From Saprospirales bacterium (GTDB lineage Bacteria > Bacteroidota > Bacteroidia > Chitinophagales > Saprospiraceae): 64,000 bases of DNA. The DNA lies in NCBI GenBank assembly GCA_016711045.1, contig JADJTT010000001.1, positions 434,001-498,000 on the forward strand, read 5' to 3'. The notes beneath the pieces are model-generated. The model saw only the letters and a program-made list of their open reading frames with translations, had not been told where the DNA came from and searched no databases. Position 1 is the first letter of the stretch. Every line of letters starts with the position of its first letter. The translations under genes were made by a program, and so were the position numbers. Below are positions 56,791 to 64,000 of the stretch, piece by piece.

Positions 56791-57519
56791 ATGAAAAATA
56801 CACTTGCAGGAAAAACAGCCCTCGTCACAGGAGGTAGTAAAGGGATCGGTCTCGGCATCGCCGAGTCGCTGGTGCGCGAAGGCATTCACGTGGCCGTAAC
56901 AAGCCGCCACCAGGCCGCAGCCGATTCAGCTGCCCAATATCTCACCCAGATCGGTCCCGGAAAAGCCATCGGCATCGAAGCCGATGTGCGGGATCTTTCT
57001 TCCCAACAACAAAGCGTTGCGCGCGTACTGAAGGAATGGGGACGCCTCGATCTGCTTGTCGCCAATGCCGGACTGGGGCATTTTGGTTCGATAGAAACCC
57101 TGACTTCGGAGCAATGGCAAGAAACCATCGATGTCAATCTCACTGGCGTTTTTAACAGTGTAAAAGCCGGACTTGAAGCCCTCAAGGCTTCGGAAGGTTT
57201 CCTCCTCACCATTGCCAGTCTGGCAGGCACCAATTTCTTCGCCGGCGGTTCCGCCTATAACGCCAGCAAGTTTGGCCTGGTCGGGTTCACCCAGGCCGTC
57301 ATGCTCGACTTGCGTAAGTATGGCATCCGCGTCACCACCATCATGCCGGGATCGGTAACCTCTCATTTCAACGACCACGAACCCAACCCGGCCGATGCCT
57401 GGAAAATCCAGCCTGAGGACCTCGGACAACTGGTCGTCGATCTGCTCCAAATGCACCCGCGCACCCTGCCCAGCAAGATAGAAGTACGCCCCACGAAGCC
57501 TCCGGGGATTAAGGATTAA
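56791..57519 (+). CDS. Short-chain dehydrogenase/reductase
   Basis: The 242-residue protein is a classical SDR with cofactor loop TGGSKGIG at 13-20, ANAG at 91-94, catalytic Ser143 and the YxxxK motif Y156/K160 (YNASK), and a PGSV turn. The Arg in SRH after the second strand suggests NADP. Substrate is unknown; FabG-like and general 3-oxoacyl reductases share this layout. It is divergent from the fasciclin gene. Confidence 0.9.
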   Translation: MKNTLAGKTALVTGGSKGIGLGIAESLVREGIHVAVTSRHQAAADSAAQYLTQIGPGKAIGIEADVRDLSSQQQSVARVLKEWGRLDLLVANAGLGHFGSIETLTSEQWQETIDVNLTGVFNSVKAGLEALKASEGFLLTIASLAGTNFFAGGSAYNASKFGLVGFTQAVMLDLRKYGIRVTTIMPGSVTSHFNDHEPNPADAWKIQPEDLGQLVVDLLQMHPRTLPSKIEVRPTKPPGIKD

Positions 57520-57596
57520 TGCCCCTGTGTTAATGTTTTTTTAAAATTCATACCTGGACACATACTTTTTTGCCCTATTGCTGTTATCCAGTCGTG

Positions 57597-57923
57597 ATGA
57601 AACGCAAATGGATCATAGCACCTTTGATGACCCTGTGTTGGGTCTTTTTCGGGTTCGGGCTTTTGGAGCCCCCAACCGAGGGTGAATCCTATTCAGGCGA
57701 TGATATAGAAGATTCTGACGGTTATTCAAAAAACAGGACAGAACTCCATGAGGAGTTGCCCCAGGCCGATGTGGAAGACCTTTCGGTAGTTGGAACGGCT
57801 ACTTCTTCATTGCCGGTTTTTCACGAATTCCTCTTTCTACCCGCAGTCAAGCAGTTCCACGGCATTATCCCGGCTTCCCGGCCTCGTTTTCTCCTCTTCC
57901 ATTCTTTCCGCTTCTACGGCTGA
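57597..57923 (+). CDS. Small protein with N-terminal hydrophobic helix, unknown
   Basis: From ATG 57597 it has 108 residues: MKRKWIIAPLMTLCWVFFGFG gives a signal anchor or signal peptide, then an acidic stretch (GDDIEDSDGYSK) and a hydrophobic end (FLFLPAVKQF ... FLLFHSFRF). I do not recognise it. The frame looks real because of the signal peptide, but it could be a leader. It is 107 bp ahead of the DegP-type protease gene. Confidence 0.4.
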   Translation: MKRKWIIAPLMTLCWVFFGFGLLEPPTEGESYSGDDIEDSDGYSKNRTELHEELPQADVEDLSVVGTATSSLPVFHEFLFLPAVKQFHGIIPASRPRFLLFHSFRFYG

Positions 57924-58030
57924 CAACCCGGAATCCATCTATCCGGATGGCCTTATTTCCTGTAGTATGGTCAATTGCGCTAAACGCGAATTGGCTCCAT
58001 TTCTTTATTGTTTATTCAATCTTTTGCATT

Positions 58031-59530
58031 ATGAAAAAGACCATTTTCATTTCTGCGGTGGTTGCATTGCTCGTAAGCCTAACCACTTTCGGGGTGGTAG
58101 AATTTTTCCATTCCGACAAAAGTCAAACCTATAAGATCGAACATGTCAGTAATATGCCGGGCAAAAGCATCGGCTACACCCTCGACGATGCCGGTAATCC
58201 TGTCCCGCTCGATTTTACCAAGCCTGCCGAGCAAGTGATGGAGGCCGTGGTGAATATCAAATCCACCCAGACCATGCAGGCTGCCGGGCGCCAACCCTTC
58301 CAGGATTTGTTCGATAACGATTTCTTTCGCCAATTTCACTTTGAAAGCCCGCAAATGCCGGACAACGGCCGTCCACAGGTACAAGTAGGTACCGGATCCG
58401 GGGTTATCATCAATAGCAATGGGTATATCGTCACCAACAACCACGTAGTGGCGGATGCACAGGACCTCGAGGTAACGCTCCACGACAACCGGACCTTCAA
58501 AGCCAAAGTGATCGGGACGGACCCCAGTACCGACCTGGCGCTCATTCAAATCAAAGCCTCCGACCTGCCTGCCCTCCAATTCGTCAACTCCGATGACGTG
58601 AAAGTCGGCGAATGGGTGCTGGCCGTTGGCAACCCTTTCAACCTAAACTCCACAGTAACAGCAGGTATCGTAAGTGCCAAGGCCCGGAATATCAATATCC
58701 TTCAGGAGCAATATGCGGTGGAGTCCTTCATTCAAACCGATGCCGCAATCAACCCCGGCAACAGTGGAGGTGCACTGGTGAATTTGCAGGGCGGCCTGAT
58801 CGGCATCAATACGGCTATTGCCAGCCCTACAGGCGCCTATAGTGGATACGGGTTTGCCATCCCCTCCAATATCGTCGGCAAAGTAGTGGAAGACCTGCTG
58901 AATTTCGGCATCGTACAACGCGGGGTGCTCGGCGTCATGATCAGATCGGTTGATGGCAACCTCGCCCGGGAAAAAGAATTAGACGTAAACAGTGGCGCCT
59001 ATGTCGATAGCCTCCTGGCCCAAAGCGCCGCTGCGGATGCCGGCATCCTGAAAGGAGATGTAATCCTATCCGTAGACGGACAGCGTGTGACGGCATCACC
59101 TGAATTACAGGAGCTCATCGCCCGGCACAGCCCTGGTGAAACAGTGGTCATTAAAGTGAACCGGAAAGGGAAAGAGAAAGAATTTAATGTCACACTGAAC
59201 AACCGGAATGGCAACACTAAGCAGGTATCCAGAGAGGAAGCAGGCCCGCTTGCCAAACTAGGAGCCACGCTGGAAACCCTCGACCACGAAACGGCCAAAA
59301 AGCTGGATATCTCCGGTGGCGTACTCGTGAAAAATCTGGAGCAAGGACTCCTGCGCAGGAATACCCAAATGCGGGAAGGCTTCATCATCACCAAAGTAAA
59401 CGGCAAAGAAGTCAATACCGTGGAAGAACTCACCAAAGCGCTTTCCGATAAAAAGGGCGGGGTGCTATTGGAAGGGATCTATGAGGATATTCCAGGCACC
59501 TATTACTACGCATTCGGGTTGGATTCCTGA
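58031..59530 (+). CDS. degP: DegP/HtrA-type periplasmic serine protease
   Basis: The 499-residue protein starts at MKKTIFISAV (58031), with a signal anchor or signal peptide. The trypsin-like domain has His138 (NNHVVAD), Asp168 (DPSTDLALIQ) and Ser245 (GNSGGALV). It is followed by a PDZ domain (about 300-390, GVLGVMIRSVDG and GILKGDVILSVDGQRV) and a second PDZ-like part (about 420-499). It should degrade or refold damaged envelope proteins. It is the usual Bacteroidota form, with a long loop after the first strand. It has its own terminator. Confidence 0.95.
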   Translation: MKKTIFISAVVALLVSLTTFGVVEFFHSDKSQTYKIEHVSNMPGKSIGYTLDDAGNPVPLDFTKPAEQVMEAVVNIKSTQTMQAAGRQPFQDLFDNDFFRQFHFESPQMPDNGRPQVQVGTGSGVIINSNGYIVTNNHVVADAQDLEVTLHDNRTFKAKVIGTDPSTDLALIQIKASDLPALQFVNSDDVKVGEWVLAVGNPFNLNSTVTAGIVSAKARNINILQEQYAVESFIQTDAAINPGNSGGALVNLQGGLIGINTAIASPTGAYSGYGFAIPSNIVGKVVEDLLNFGIVQRGVLGVMIRSVDGNLAREKELDVNSGAYVDSLLAQSAAADAGILKGDVILSVDGQRVTASPELQELIARHSPGETVVIKVNRKGKEKEFNVTLNNRNGNTKQVSREEAGPLAKLGATLETLDHETAKKLDISGGVLVKNLEQGLLRRNTQMREGFIITKVNGKEVNTVEELTKALSDKKGGVLLEGIYEDIPGTYYYAFGLDS

Positions 59531-59557
59531 CGAAACCTTTTTCATTTTGTCCAGATA

Positions 59558-59591
59558 GAGGGCTCTCCCACCGGAGAGCCCTCGCTTTTTT
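59558..59591 (+). terminator. Terminator of the DegP-type gene
   Basis: An 11-bp perfect stem GAGGGCTCTCC/GGAGAGCCCTC with CACC loop and then GCTTTTTT. Confidence 0.85.
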
Positions 59592-59608
59592 CAGTAGCTT
59601 GACCCGCA

Positions 59609-59637
59609 TTGAATTCCAACCTATTTTACTATCTTTC
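59609..59637 (+). promoter_or_regulatory. Promoter of the MltF-type gene
   Basis: TTG (59609-59611) and TATCTTTC (59630-59637) are 18 bp apart, one base off the Bacteroidota -7 consensus. The start at 59678 lies about 40 bp downstream. A longer in-frame start at 59609 overlaps the promoter and is excluded. Confidence 0.45.
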
Positions 59638-59677
59638 ACTAAGGAATTCTGATCCTGCTAAACCAAAACCAACTACT

Positions 59678-61207
59678 ATGCCCCCCAAAAAGTATGCGGG
59701 ATGGAGCATTTTCAGCGTATGTATGCTCCTTTACACCTGCCAATCCCCCTCTCCCCCATCCTCCTCCCAGGAGGATATTGATAGCCTTGGAGTCAATCCA
59801 CAGATCGACAGCCTACCCAATACGCACCCATTCAATCCAATGGATGAAGTAATCGGGTTGAGTGAAAAATGGACCGGCGATCTGGACGGCATGATCGAGC
59901 GGCGGCGGATACGTGCCCTGGTGCCTTACAGCCAAAGTGTGTATTACATCGATGGTCCCAATCGACGCGGGATTGCCTATGAATCTATGGTTTATTTTGA
60001 AGAAGAACTCAACCGCCAACTCGGCAACAAGATGAAGGGGTATTACACCCGGGTGGTGTTTATCCCCGTGACCCGCGACAAGTTGCTCCCGGCACTGCTC
60101 GAAGGCTACGGCGATATTATCCCTGCCAATCTGATGGTCACCGATCAGCGAAAGGGACAGGTAGACTTTTCCATTGCCACGCTGAGCGGAGCCCGGGAAG
60201 TGGTGGTCAGCGGACCGGCTGCAGATCCGCTGGATAGCTTTGACGATCTGTGTGGGAAAACGGTCTATATCCGCGCTTCCAGTAGTTTTTACGAACACAT
60301 CCAGCACCTCAATGATTCGCTTCGGCAAGTGGGGAAAACGCCCATTCACATAAAAATCGCCGAAGAGCACTTCGAGGACGAGGAAATTCTCGAAATGGTC
60401 AATGCCGGCTTAATCCCCCTGACCGTGGTCGACGAGCACCTGGCCAACCTCTGGTCGCAAATCCTGGACAGCATCCACATTCATTCCGACCTGCCTATTC
60501 ACAGCGGTGGCGAATTGGCTTGGGCGATGCGCAAAAACAGTCCCCAATTGAAGGAAACGGTCAATGCATTCATCAAAAAGAACGGAAAAGGGACCGAATT
60601 GGGCAACATTATTTTCAACAGGTACCTGAAAAGCTCCAAATATGTAACGAACGCCCTGACCAAGGAAGAGCTCGAGCGTTTCCGGGCCTGTCGTGACTAT
60701 TTTATTGAGTACGGCGAAGAATACCAGCTCGATTGGCTGATGCTGGCGGCTCAGGGATTTCAGGAATCCCGGCTCAACCAAAAGTTGCGCAGCCAGGCAG
60801 GCGCCATTGGGGTGATGCAGATAAAACCCAGCACAGCCAATGACCCCAACGTCAATATCCCCAATGTGCAACAAATGGGGGACAACATCCACGCAGGCAC
60901 CAAGTACCTGCGTTTTTTGATCGATCGGTATTTTGTGAGCCCAGGCATCGATTCACTTAATGCAGGCCTTTTCGGCATAGCTGCCTATAATGCAGGGCCT
61001 GCACGAATTGCCCAATTGCGGAAGAAAGCGGAAGCTGCCGGACTCAACCCCGATGTATGGTTCGATAACGTCGAGCTCATCGCAGCCCGGGAGATAGGGA
61101 GGGAGACTGTACAGTATGTGAGCAATATCTATAAATACTACACCTCCTACCGGGGCCTCTATTTATACATGAAAGAGACAGGGAAAGTACCTTACGAAGG
61201 CTGGTGA
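59678..61207 (+). CDS. mltF: MltF-type membrane-bound lytic transglycosylase
   Basis: The 509-residue protein is a lipoprotein (LLYTCQSP). Residues about 70-300 form a periplasmic substrate-binding-like domain (RIRALVPYSQSVYYIDG; PALLEGYGDIIPANLMVTD). Residues about 350-480 form a lysozyme-like transglycosylase domain with the catalytic Glu in FQESRLNQKLRS, plus GAIGVMQIKPST and YNAGPARI. It cleaves peptidoglycan glycan chains with 1,6-anhydro ends. The domain order fits MltF, where the first part regulates the second. Confidence 0.95.
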   Translation: MPPKKYAGWSIFSVCMLLYTCQSPSPPSSSQEDIDSLGVNPQIDSLPNTHPFNPMDEVIGLSEKWTGDLDGMIERRRIRALVPYSQSVYYIDGPNRRGIAYESMVYFEEELNRQLGNKMKGYYTRVVFIPVTRDKLLPALLEGYGDIIPANLMVTDQRKGQVDFSIATLSGAREVVVSGPAADPLDSFDDLCGKTVYIRASSSFYEHIQHLNDSLRQVGKTPIHIKIAEEHFEDEEILEMVNAGLIPLTVVDEHLANLWSQILDSIHIHSDLPIHSGGELAWAMRKNSPQLKETVNAFIKKNGKGTELGNIIFNRYLKSSKYVTNALTKEELERFRACRDYFIEYGEEYQLDWLMLAAQGFQESRLNQKLRSQAGAIGVMQIKPSTANDPNVNIPNVQQMGDNIHAGTKYLRFLIDRYFVSPGIDSLNAGLFGIAAYNAGPARIAQLRKKAEAAGLNPDVWFDNVELIAAREIGRETVQYVSNIYKYYTSYRGLYLYMKETGKVPYEGW

Positions 61208-61219
61208 CCCACAAGAAAA

Positions 61220-61248
61220 GAGCCTGCTCCGCCGTGCGGAGCAGGCTC
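61220..61248. terminator. Terminator shared by convergent genes
   Basis: A 13-bp perfect stem GAGCCTGCTCCGC/GCGGAGCAGGCTC with a CGT loop lies just after the MltF-type gene and before the convergent sorting-domain gene. Confidence 0.75.
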
Positions 61249-61278
61249 CCAGTTGCCCAAGTGTTGCAAGATATTTCT

Positions 61279-63042
61279 TTACTGAATGATCAGTTTTTGC
61301 AATTCGCAGGTATCCTCCCCCCAGATATAGAGTAGATACATGCCTGGAGTTATTCCAGCTGCCTCCAATTCGAAACTGTGCGTATTCAACCCATCGTGCG
61401 TTTGCATCAAACGCCCGGAAAGGTCGCGCAATTCGATGCGGATGATAGCGCCAAAGTCCGAATTGGTCGCAATCCAGGTCGAATGGTCGAATGGGTTAGG
61501 CGTGATGGCAACCGTCGGGGTAGCCAACGCTACACGACCTGCTACGCCAGGGCTTCCGCCACAAGGCGAAGTGCCTGCCCTCGGGTCACCCGGTGTAGCC
61601 GTAATGGTGTAGGTCTCGCCTTCGAATGTATAGGAAAAATTAGGTGGCGTGCCCAACCCGTTTGCCAATGCCCAACTGGAGGGCAGGGAAGGATCAGCAT
61701 CCAGACAAACTTTTTCAATCGAATACCCCAATACATTCAAAGCATCCCAATCAGGCTGGTTCAAGTCAAAGATCATGTGATCGACATAAGGTGAATCATG
61801 GTGGTCGGTCGTTTGGATGTACAACTCCTGCACATCCAGCGGCTCTCCTTCTTCTTCCGAAGCGTATTCGATCCAGGAGCCTTTCCATTCCCATGCCGGG
61901 AAGCCGAAGGTCGCCAGGAAAGTCTCGTCGTTGCGGGTGATGACATGGTATCCACCAGCCGGAATCTTAATATTGGGCATGTTATGCGCCGAAATAGCGC
62001 CCTTGATCCGCAATCCGCCCACCGGTACCGGCGCAGAAGTGGCGTTGTATACTTCCACAAACTGCAACTTCTCTTTAGGATGTGCGGTACCCGGATCGGC
62101 AAACAGCACCTCCGAAATGACCAGGGTACCCTCTGGAATAATATTGCGGACTACTTCCAGTTCAAAGTTCGTGCAATTGCCGTGGAGGTCGCAAATATTC
62201 TCCACGTTCAGGGTATAGTAGGCCCCTTGTGTAAGCCTTGGGTTCAGCGCCAGTCTGACGGTATATCCTCCGTCTAACAATGATACGCGTTGCACTTTTG
62301 GCAAAGTCGCACTACCCGGAGGGTTCAGCCCGCCTTCTTCCGGCCAGGTAAAGGTGTAATTGTTCTTATCGCGGGCGTTGGAGGAGAGCAGTGGCTCGCT
62401 AAAGTAAAGTTCAATCGTATTGTAGTTAGTGGGGTTCACCTCTCCCCAAATGAAGGGTGCGAATATATCCGTCGGTTCGGTGGCAATGTGGACATCGTCG
62501 ATCAGGACAATAGCAGGCAGGTGTGGCCCACCTCCTGATTTCACATTGAACCGCACCACCACCTGACTATTGTTGAATGCGGTCGGCGGTAACGGGTAGA
62601 GAAAATACTGGAATGACATGTCTTGATTATCAAACCCTTGTTCGCCACCTATTTTCATGCCAAAGCTAAAGGAAGCGCCTCCATTCGTGGAAAGCGAAAC
62701 AGAGAGCCGGGTCTTCTTCAGGTCTTCTTCCCCACCATTCTTAAGGGTGGCTACCCAAAAACCTACATATGCATTTTGCTTGCCGGTAAGGTTGAGGCGC
62801 ACCTGTGCGAAAGTCGGAATCTCTTCCCCAACAGGAAGCATTTTCATCGAGTAATTTCCATCTTCATAATAGCGTGTAACGCGATCCATACTGTTTCTCA
62901 ACCACCCAGGATAGAACATGGAGCTGTTGGAAAATTCCGTAGTAAAATCTTGATCATAAGGAATAGTAAGCGGTGTTTGTCCTGAAAGGGCAATTGCCAA
63001 TCCAAGGAGTACTACTAACGGGAACACTTTAAATAATCTCAT
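61279..63042 (-). CDS. Lamin-tail-domain-like secreted protein with type A T9SS domain
   Basis: The 587-residue protein has a signal peptide ending LSGQT. Residues 25-195 are a jelly-roll-like domain (PYDQDFTTEFSNSS ... AIVLIDDVHIATEPTD). Residues about 200-310 form an Ig-like domain (NYNTIELYFSEPL). Residues about 315-440 form a lamin-tail-like domain (LVISEVLFADPG ... LQFVEVYNAT). The last 80 residues are a type A sorting domain (VAITPNPFDHSTW). It is exported through T9SS. Its first domain is closely related to the truncated gene upstream (63433-63999). Confidence 0.88.
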   Translation of the reverse strand: MRLFKVFPLVVLLGLAIALSGQTPLTIPYDQDFTTEFSNSSMFYPGWLRNSMDRVTRYYEDGNYSMKMLPVGEEIPTFAQVRLNLTGKQNAYVGFWVATLKNGGEEDLKKTRLSVSLSTNGGASFSFGMKIGGEQGFDNQDMSFQYFLYPLPPTAFNNSQVVVRFNVKSGGGPHLPAIVLIDDVHIATEPTDIFAPFIWGEVNPTNYNTIELYFSEPLLSSNARDKNNYTFTWPEEGGLNPPGSATLPKVQRVSLLDGGYTVRLALNPRLTQGAYYTLNVENICDLHGNCTNFELEVVRNIIPEGTLVISEVLFADPGTAHPKEKLQFVEVYNATSAPVPVGGLRIKGAISAHNMPNIKIPAGGYHVITRNDETFLATFGFPAWEWKGSWIEYASEEEGEPLDVQELYIQTTDHHDSPYVDHMIFDLNQPDWDALNVLGYSIEKVCLDADPSLPSSWALANGLGTPPNFSYTFEGETYTITATPGDPRAGTSPCGGSPGVAGRVALATPTVAITPNPFDHSTWIATNSDFGAIIRIELRDLSGRLMQTHDGLNTHSFELEAAGITPGMYLLYIWGEDTCELQKLIIQ

Positions 63043-63190
63043 GGCTTGTTTATTGGTTTAATAGGTTTTACAATCGCTCGGGCATTAACATCCATTCCCT
63101 TTGCAGGCTGCACAGGGGAATACAATTCACCATTCATTATTTCCGGAAAGTAATTTGGAGGAAAACGGCGATTAAGATCTTTAATCGGTT

Positions 63191-63221
63191 CAAATATGAA
63201 ACAACCGTCATTCAATCACAA
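63191..63221 (-). promoter_or_regulatory. Weak promoter candidate for the lamin-tail-like gene
   Basis: On the minus strand TTG and CATATTTG are 20 bp apart, one base off the Bacteroidota consensus, about 150 bp ahead of the gene. The rest of the 63043-63324 gap shows nothing else. Confidence 0.3.
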
Positions 63222-63324
63222 TGACAATTGTTTCTCGCTGGTCATTACGCACACAACAATATGATTAACAATTAGATGCGTAGCAATTATTTAGATTTTT
63301 TAAGGAACTTTTAAGAAAAAAAAC

Positions 63325-63353
63325 AGCGCGGGCAGCCTGCTGCTGTCCGCGCT
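63325..63353. terminator. Terminator after the truncated paralogue
   Basis: A 12-bp stem AGCGCGGGCAGC/GCTGTCCGCGCT (one G-U pair) is flanked by T/A runs on both strands. It ends the minus-strand gene at 63433. Confidence 0.7.
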
Positions 63354-63432
63354 ATAAAAAAAAAAGAGGGACTGATGCCCCTCCTCTTCGGTTAATTGGG
63401 ATTATAAACTACCCAGCCGATCAGGCTTTCCT

Positions 63433-63999
63433 TCACTCCAATGTTACAATGAAGGGCGGCACTACATCTGTTGGCGCCTGGGCGATCCGAATATCGTCCA
63501 GCAGCAGAATGGCCGGCTGTTCCTGGCTTCCGTCCGACCACACTGAAAATCGAAGGACCACGTTTCTCTGGCCATCGGTTACAAGTGGAAACGGATACTG
63601 GAAGTACTGGAAGGTTGTCGTTTGATTGGCAAACCCGTTGGCAGGTCCTACAGGAATTAAAAACCCGAAATCTTTCCCGCCGTTGGTGGAAATCGAAACG
63701 GACAAATAGCTTCGCTGCAAATCCTTGCTGCCTCCGTTCTTTAACGTGGCAACCCAAAAGCCCAGGAATAGGTTCTTTTTGCCTCCAAGGTCCAGCGACA
63801 CCTGTGCGATGACAGGTTTATTTCCATCCGGCAGTATGGCCATGGAGAACAGGTCGGAATGCCCTTGCCAGTTAAACTGGAATAGCTGCCCGTTGTCCGC
63901 TTTATTCCACCACCAGTTGGGCAGAAAAACCTGCGATTCAGGATTAAAATTCGCGCTGAAATCCTCGTTGTATGGAAAAGAACGTATGGGCAATTGAGC
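63433..63999 (-). CDS. Secreted protein, paralogue of the neighbouring gene's first domain (partial)
   Basis: The frame is open to the window edge; an Ala-Gln just before LPIRSFPYNEDF looks like the end of a signal peptide, so only a few codons are missing. The about 187 residues resemble the jelly-roll-like domain of the next gene (LFLGFWVATLKNGGSKDL vs VGFWVATLKNGGEEDL; AILLLDDIRIAQAPTDV vs AIVLIDDVHIATEPTDI). The protein stops just after that domain, with no Ig, lamin-tail or sorting domain. It may be a truncated copy or a single-domain relative. A TTG at 63993 is not the true start. Confidence 0.65.
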   Translation of the reverse strand, partial: AQLPIRSFPYNEDFSANFNPESQVFLPNWWWNKADNGQLFQFNWQGHSDLFSMAILPDGNKPVIAQVSLDLGGKKNLFLGFWVATLKNGGSKDLQRSYLSVSISTNGGKDFGFLIPVGPANGFANQTTTFQYFQYPFPLVTDGQRNVVLRFSVWSDGSQEQPAILLLDDIRIAQAPTDVVPPFIVTLE

Positions 64000-64000
64000 T

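Noticed and set aside
1..64000. Insertion sequences, prophage or integrase genes
   Set aside because: I found no transposase, integrase or phage protein, and no target-site duplications in this window.

Overview
The window looks like chromosomal DNA from a member of the Bacteroidota, most likely a Saprospiraceae-type bacterium (Lewinella/Haliscomenobacter-like); the family-level placement is inference. Support comes from many secreted proteins ending in type IX secretion (T9SS) sorting domains of type A and type B, very large SprB-repeat adhesin-like proteins, an ASPIC/UnbV protein, a three-subunit succinate dehydrogenase of the Bacteroidota kind, and several promoters of the form TTG-N18-20-TAnnTTTG, the Bacteroidota housekeeping pattern.

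Layout. 1-4.5 kb: end of an outer-membrane barrel gene, a secreted unknown, then dapA, a small conserved gene and accA on the minus strand, and a tRNA-Asp with its promoter and terminator. 4.7-18.2 kb: secreted surface proteins: a T9SS protein, a 2.2-kilo-residue SprB-repeat protein, an ASPIC/UnbV protein, a decayed receptor-L-like pseudogene and a GH16 laminarinase. Three of these genes are broken by single-base losses in short homopolymers, and a 120-bp G/C homopolymer block lies at 6.06-6.18 kb, so sequence quality is doubtful here. 18.3-19.8 kb: small lipoproteins, one with an HExxH motif. 19.8-24.2 kb: a tight minus-strand operon of an AAA/STAND-like ATPase, an MscS-like membrane protein and a cation/proton antiporter, the best candidate for an undescribed system. 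24.2-27.7 kb: sdhCAB. 27.9-32.3 kb: truncated haemoglobin, membrane and secreted unknowns, an ECF sigma factor with a membrane partner, and a DUF2202 lipoprotein.

32.4-41 kb: a GH13-GH31 fusion glucosidase, an M3 peptidase and an M1 peptidase. 41-45.6 kb: an arsenic island, with acr3-arsC divergent from arsR and an arsE-arsP-arsF-arsG run. Three related palindromic sites fit ArsR operators. Together these genes would reduce and export inorganic arsenate/arsenite and, by analogy with known ArsEFG systems, nitroaromatic arsenicals. 45.6-50.6 kb: a 1668-residue secreted protein with an N-terminal thioredoxin-like domain followed by SprB/PKD-like repeats. 50.8-52.5 kb: asnA and an RRM RNA-binding protein with a long leader. 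53.4-53.6 kb: an unusual chain of perfect palindromes separated by TTATAA. 53.6-61.2 kb: saccharopine-dehydrogenase-like protein, DUF2911 protein, fasciclin protein, SDR oxidoreductase, a DegP-type protease and an MltF-type lytic transglycosylase. 61.2-64 kb: two paralogous secreted proteins, the second cut by the window edge.

Most genes have recognisable intrinsic terminators, often shared between convergent genes. Shine-Dalgarno sequences are mostly weak, as is usual in Bacteroidota, so several starts were chosen by signal peptide, overlap or promoter position.
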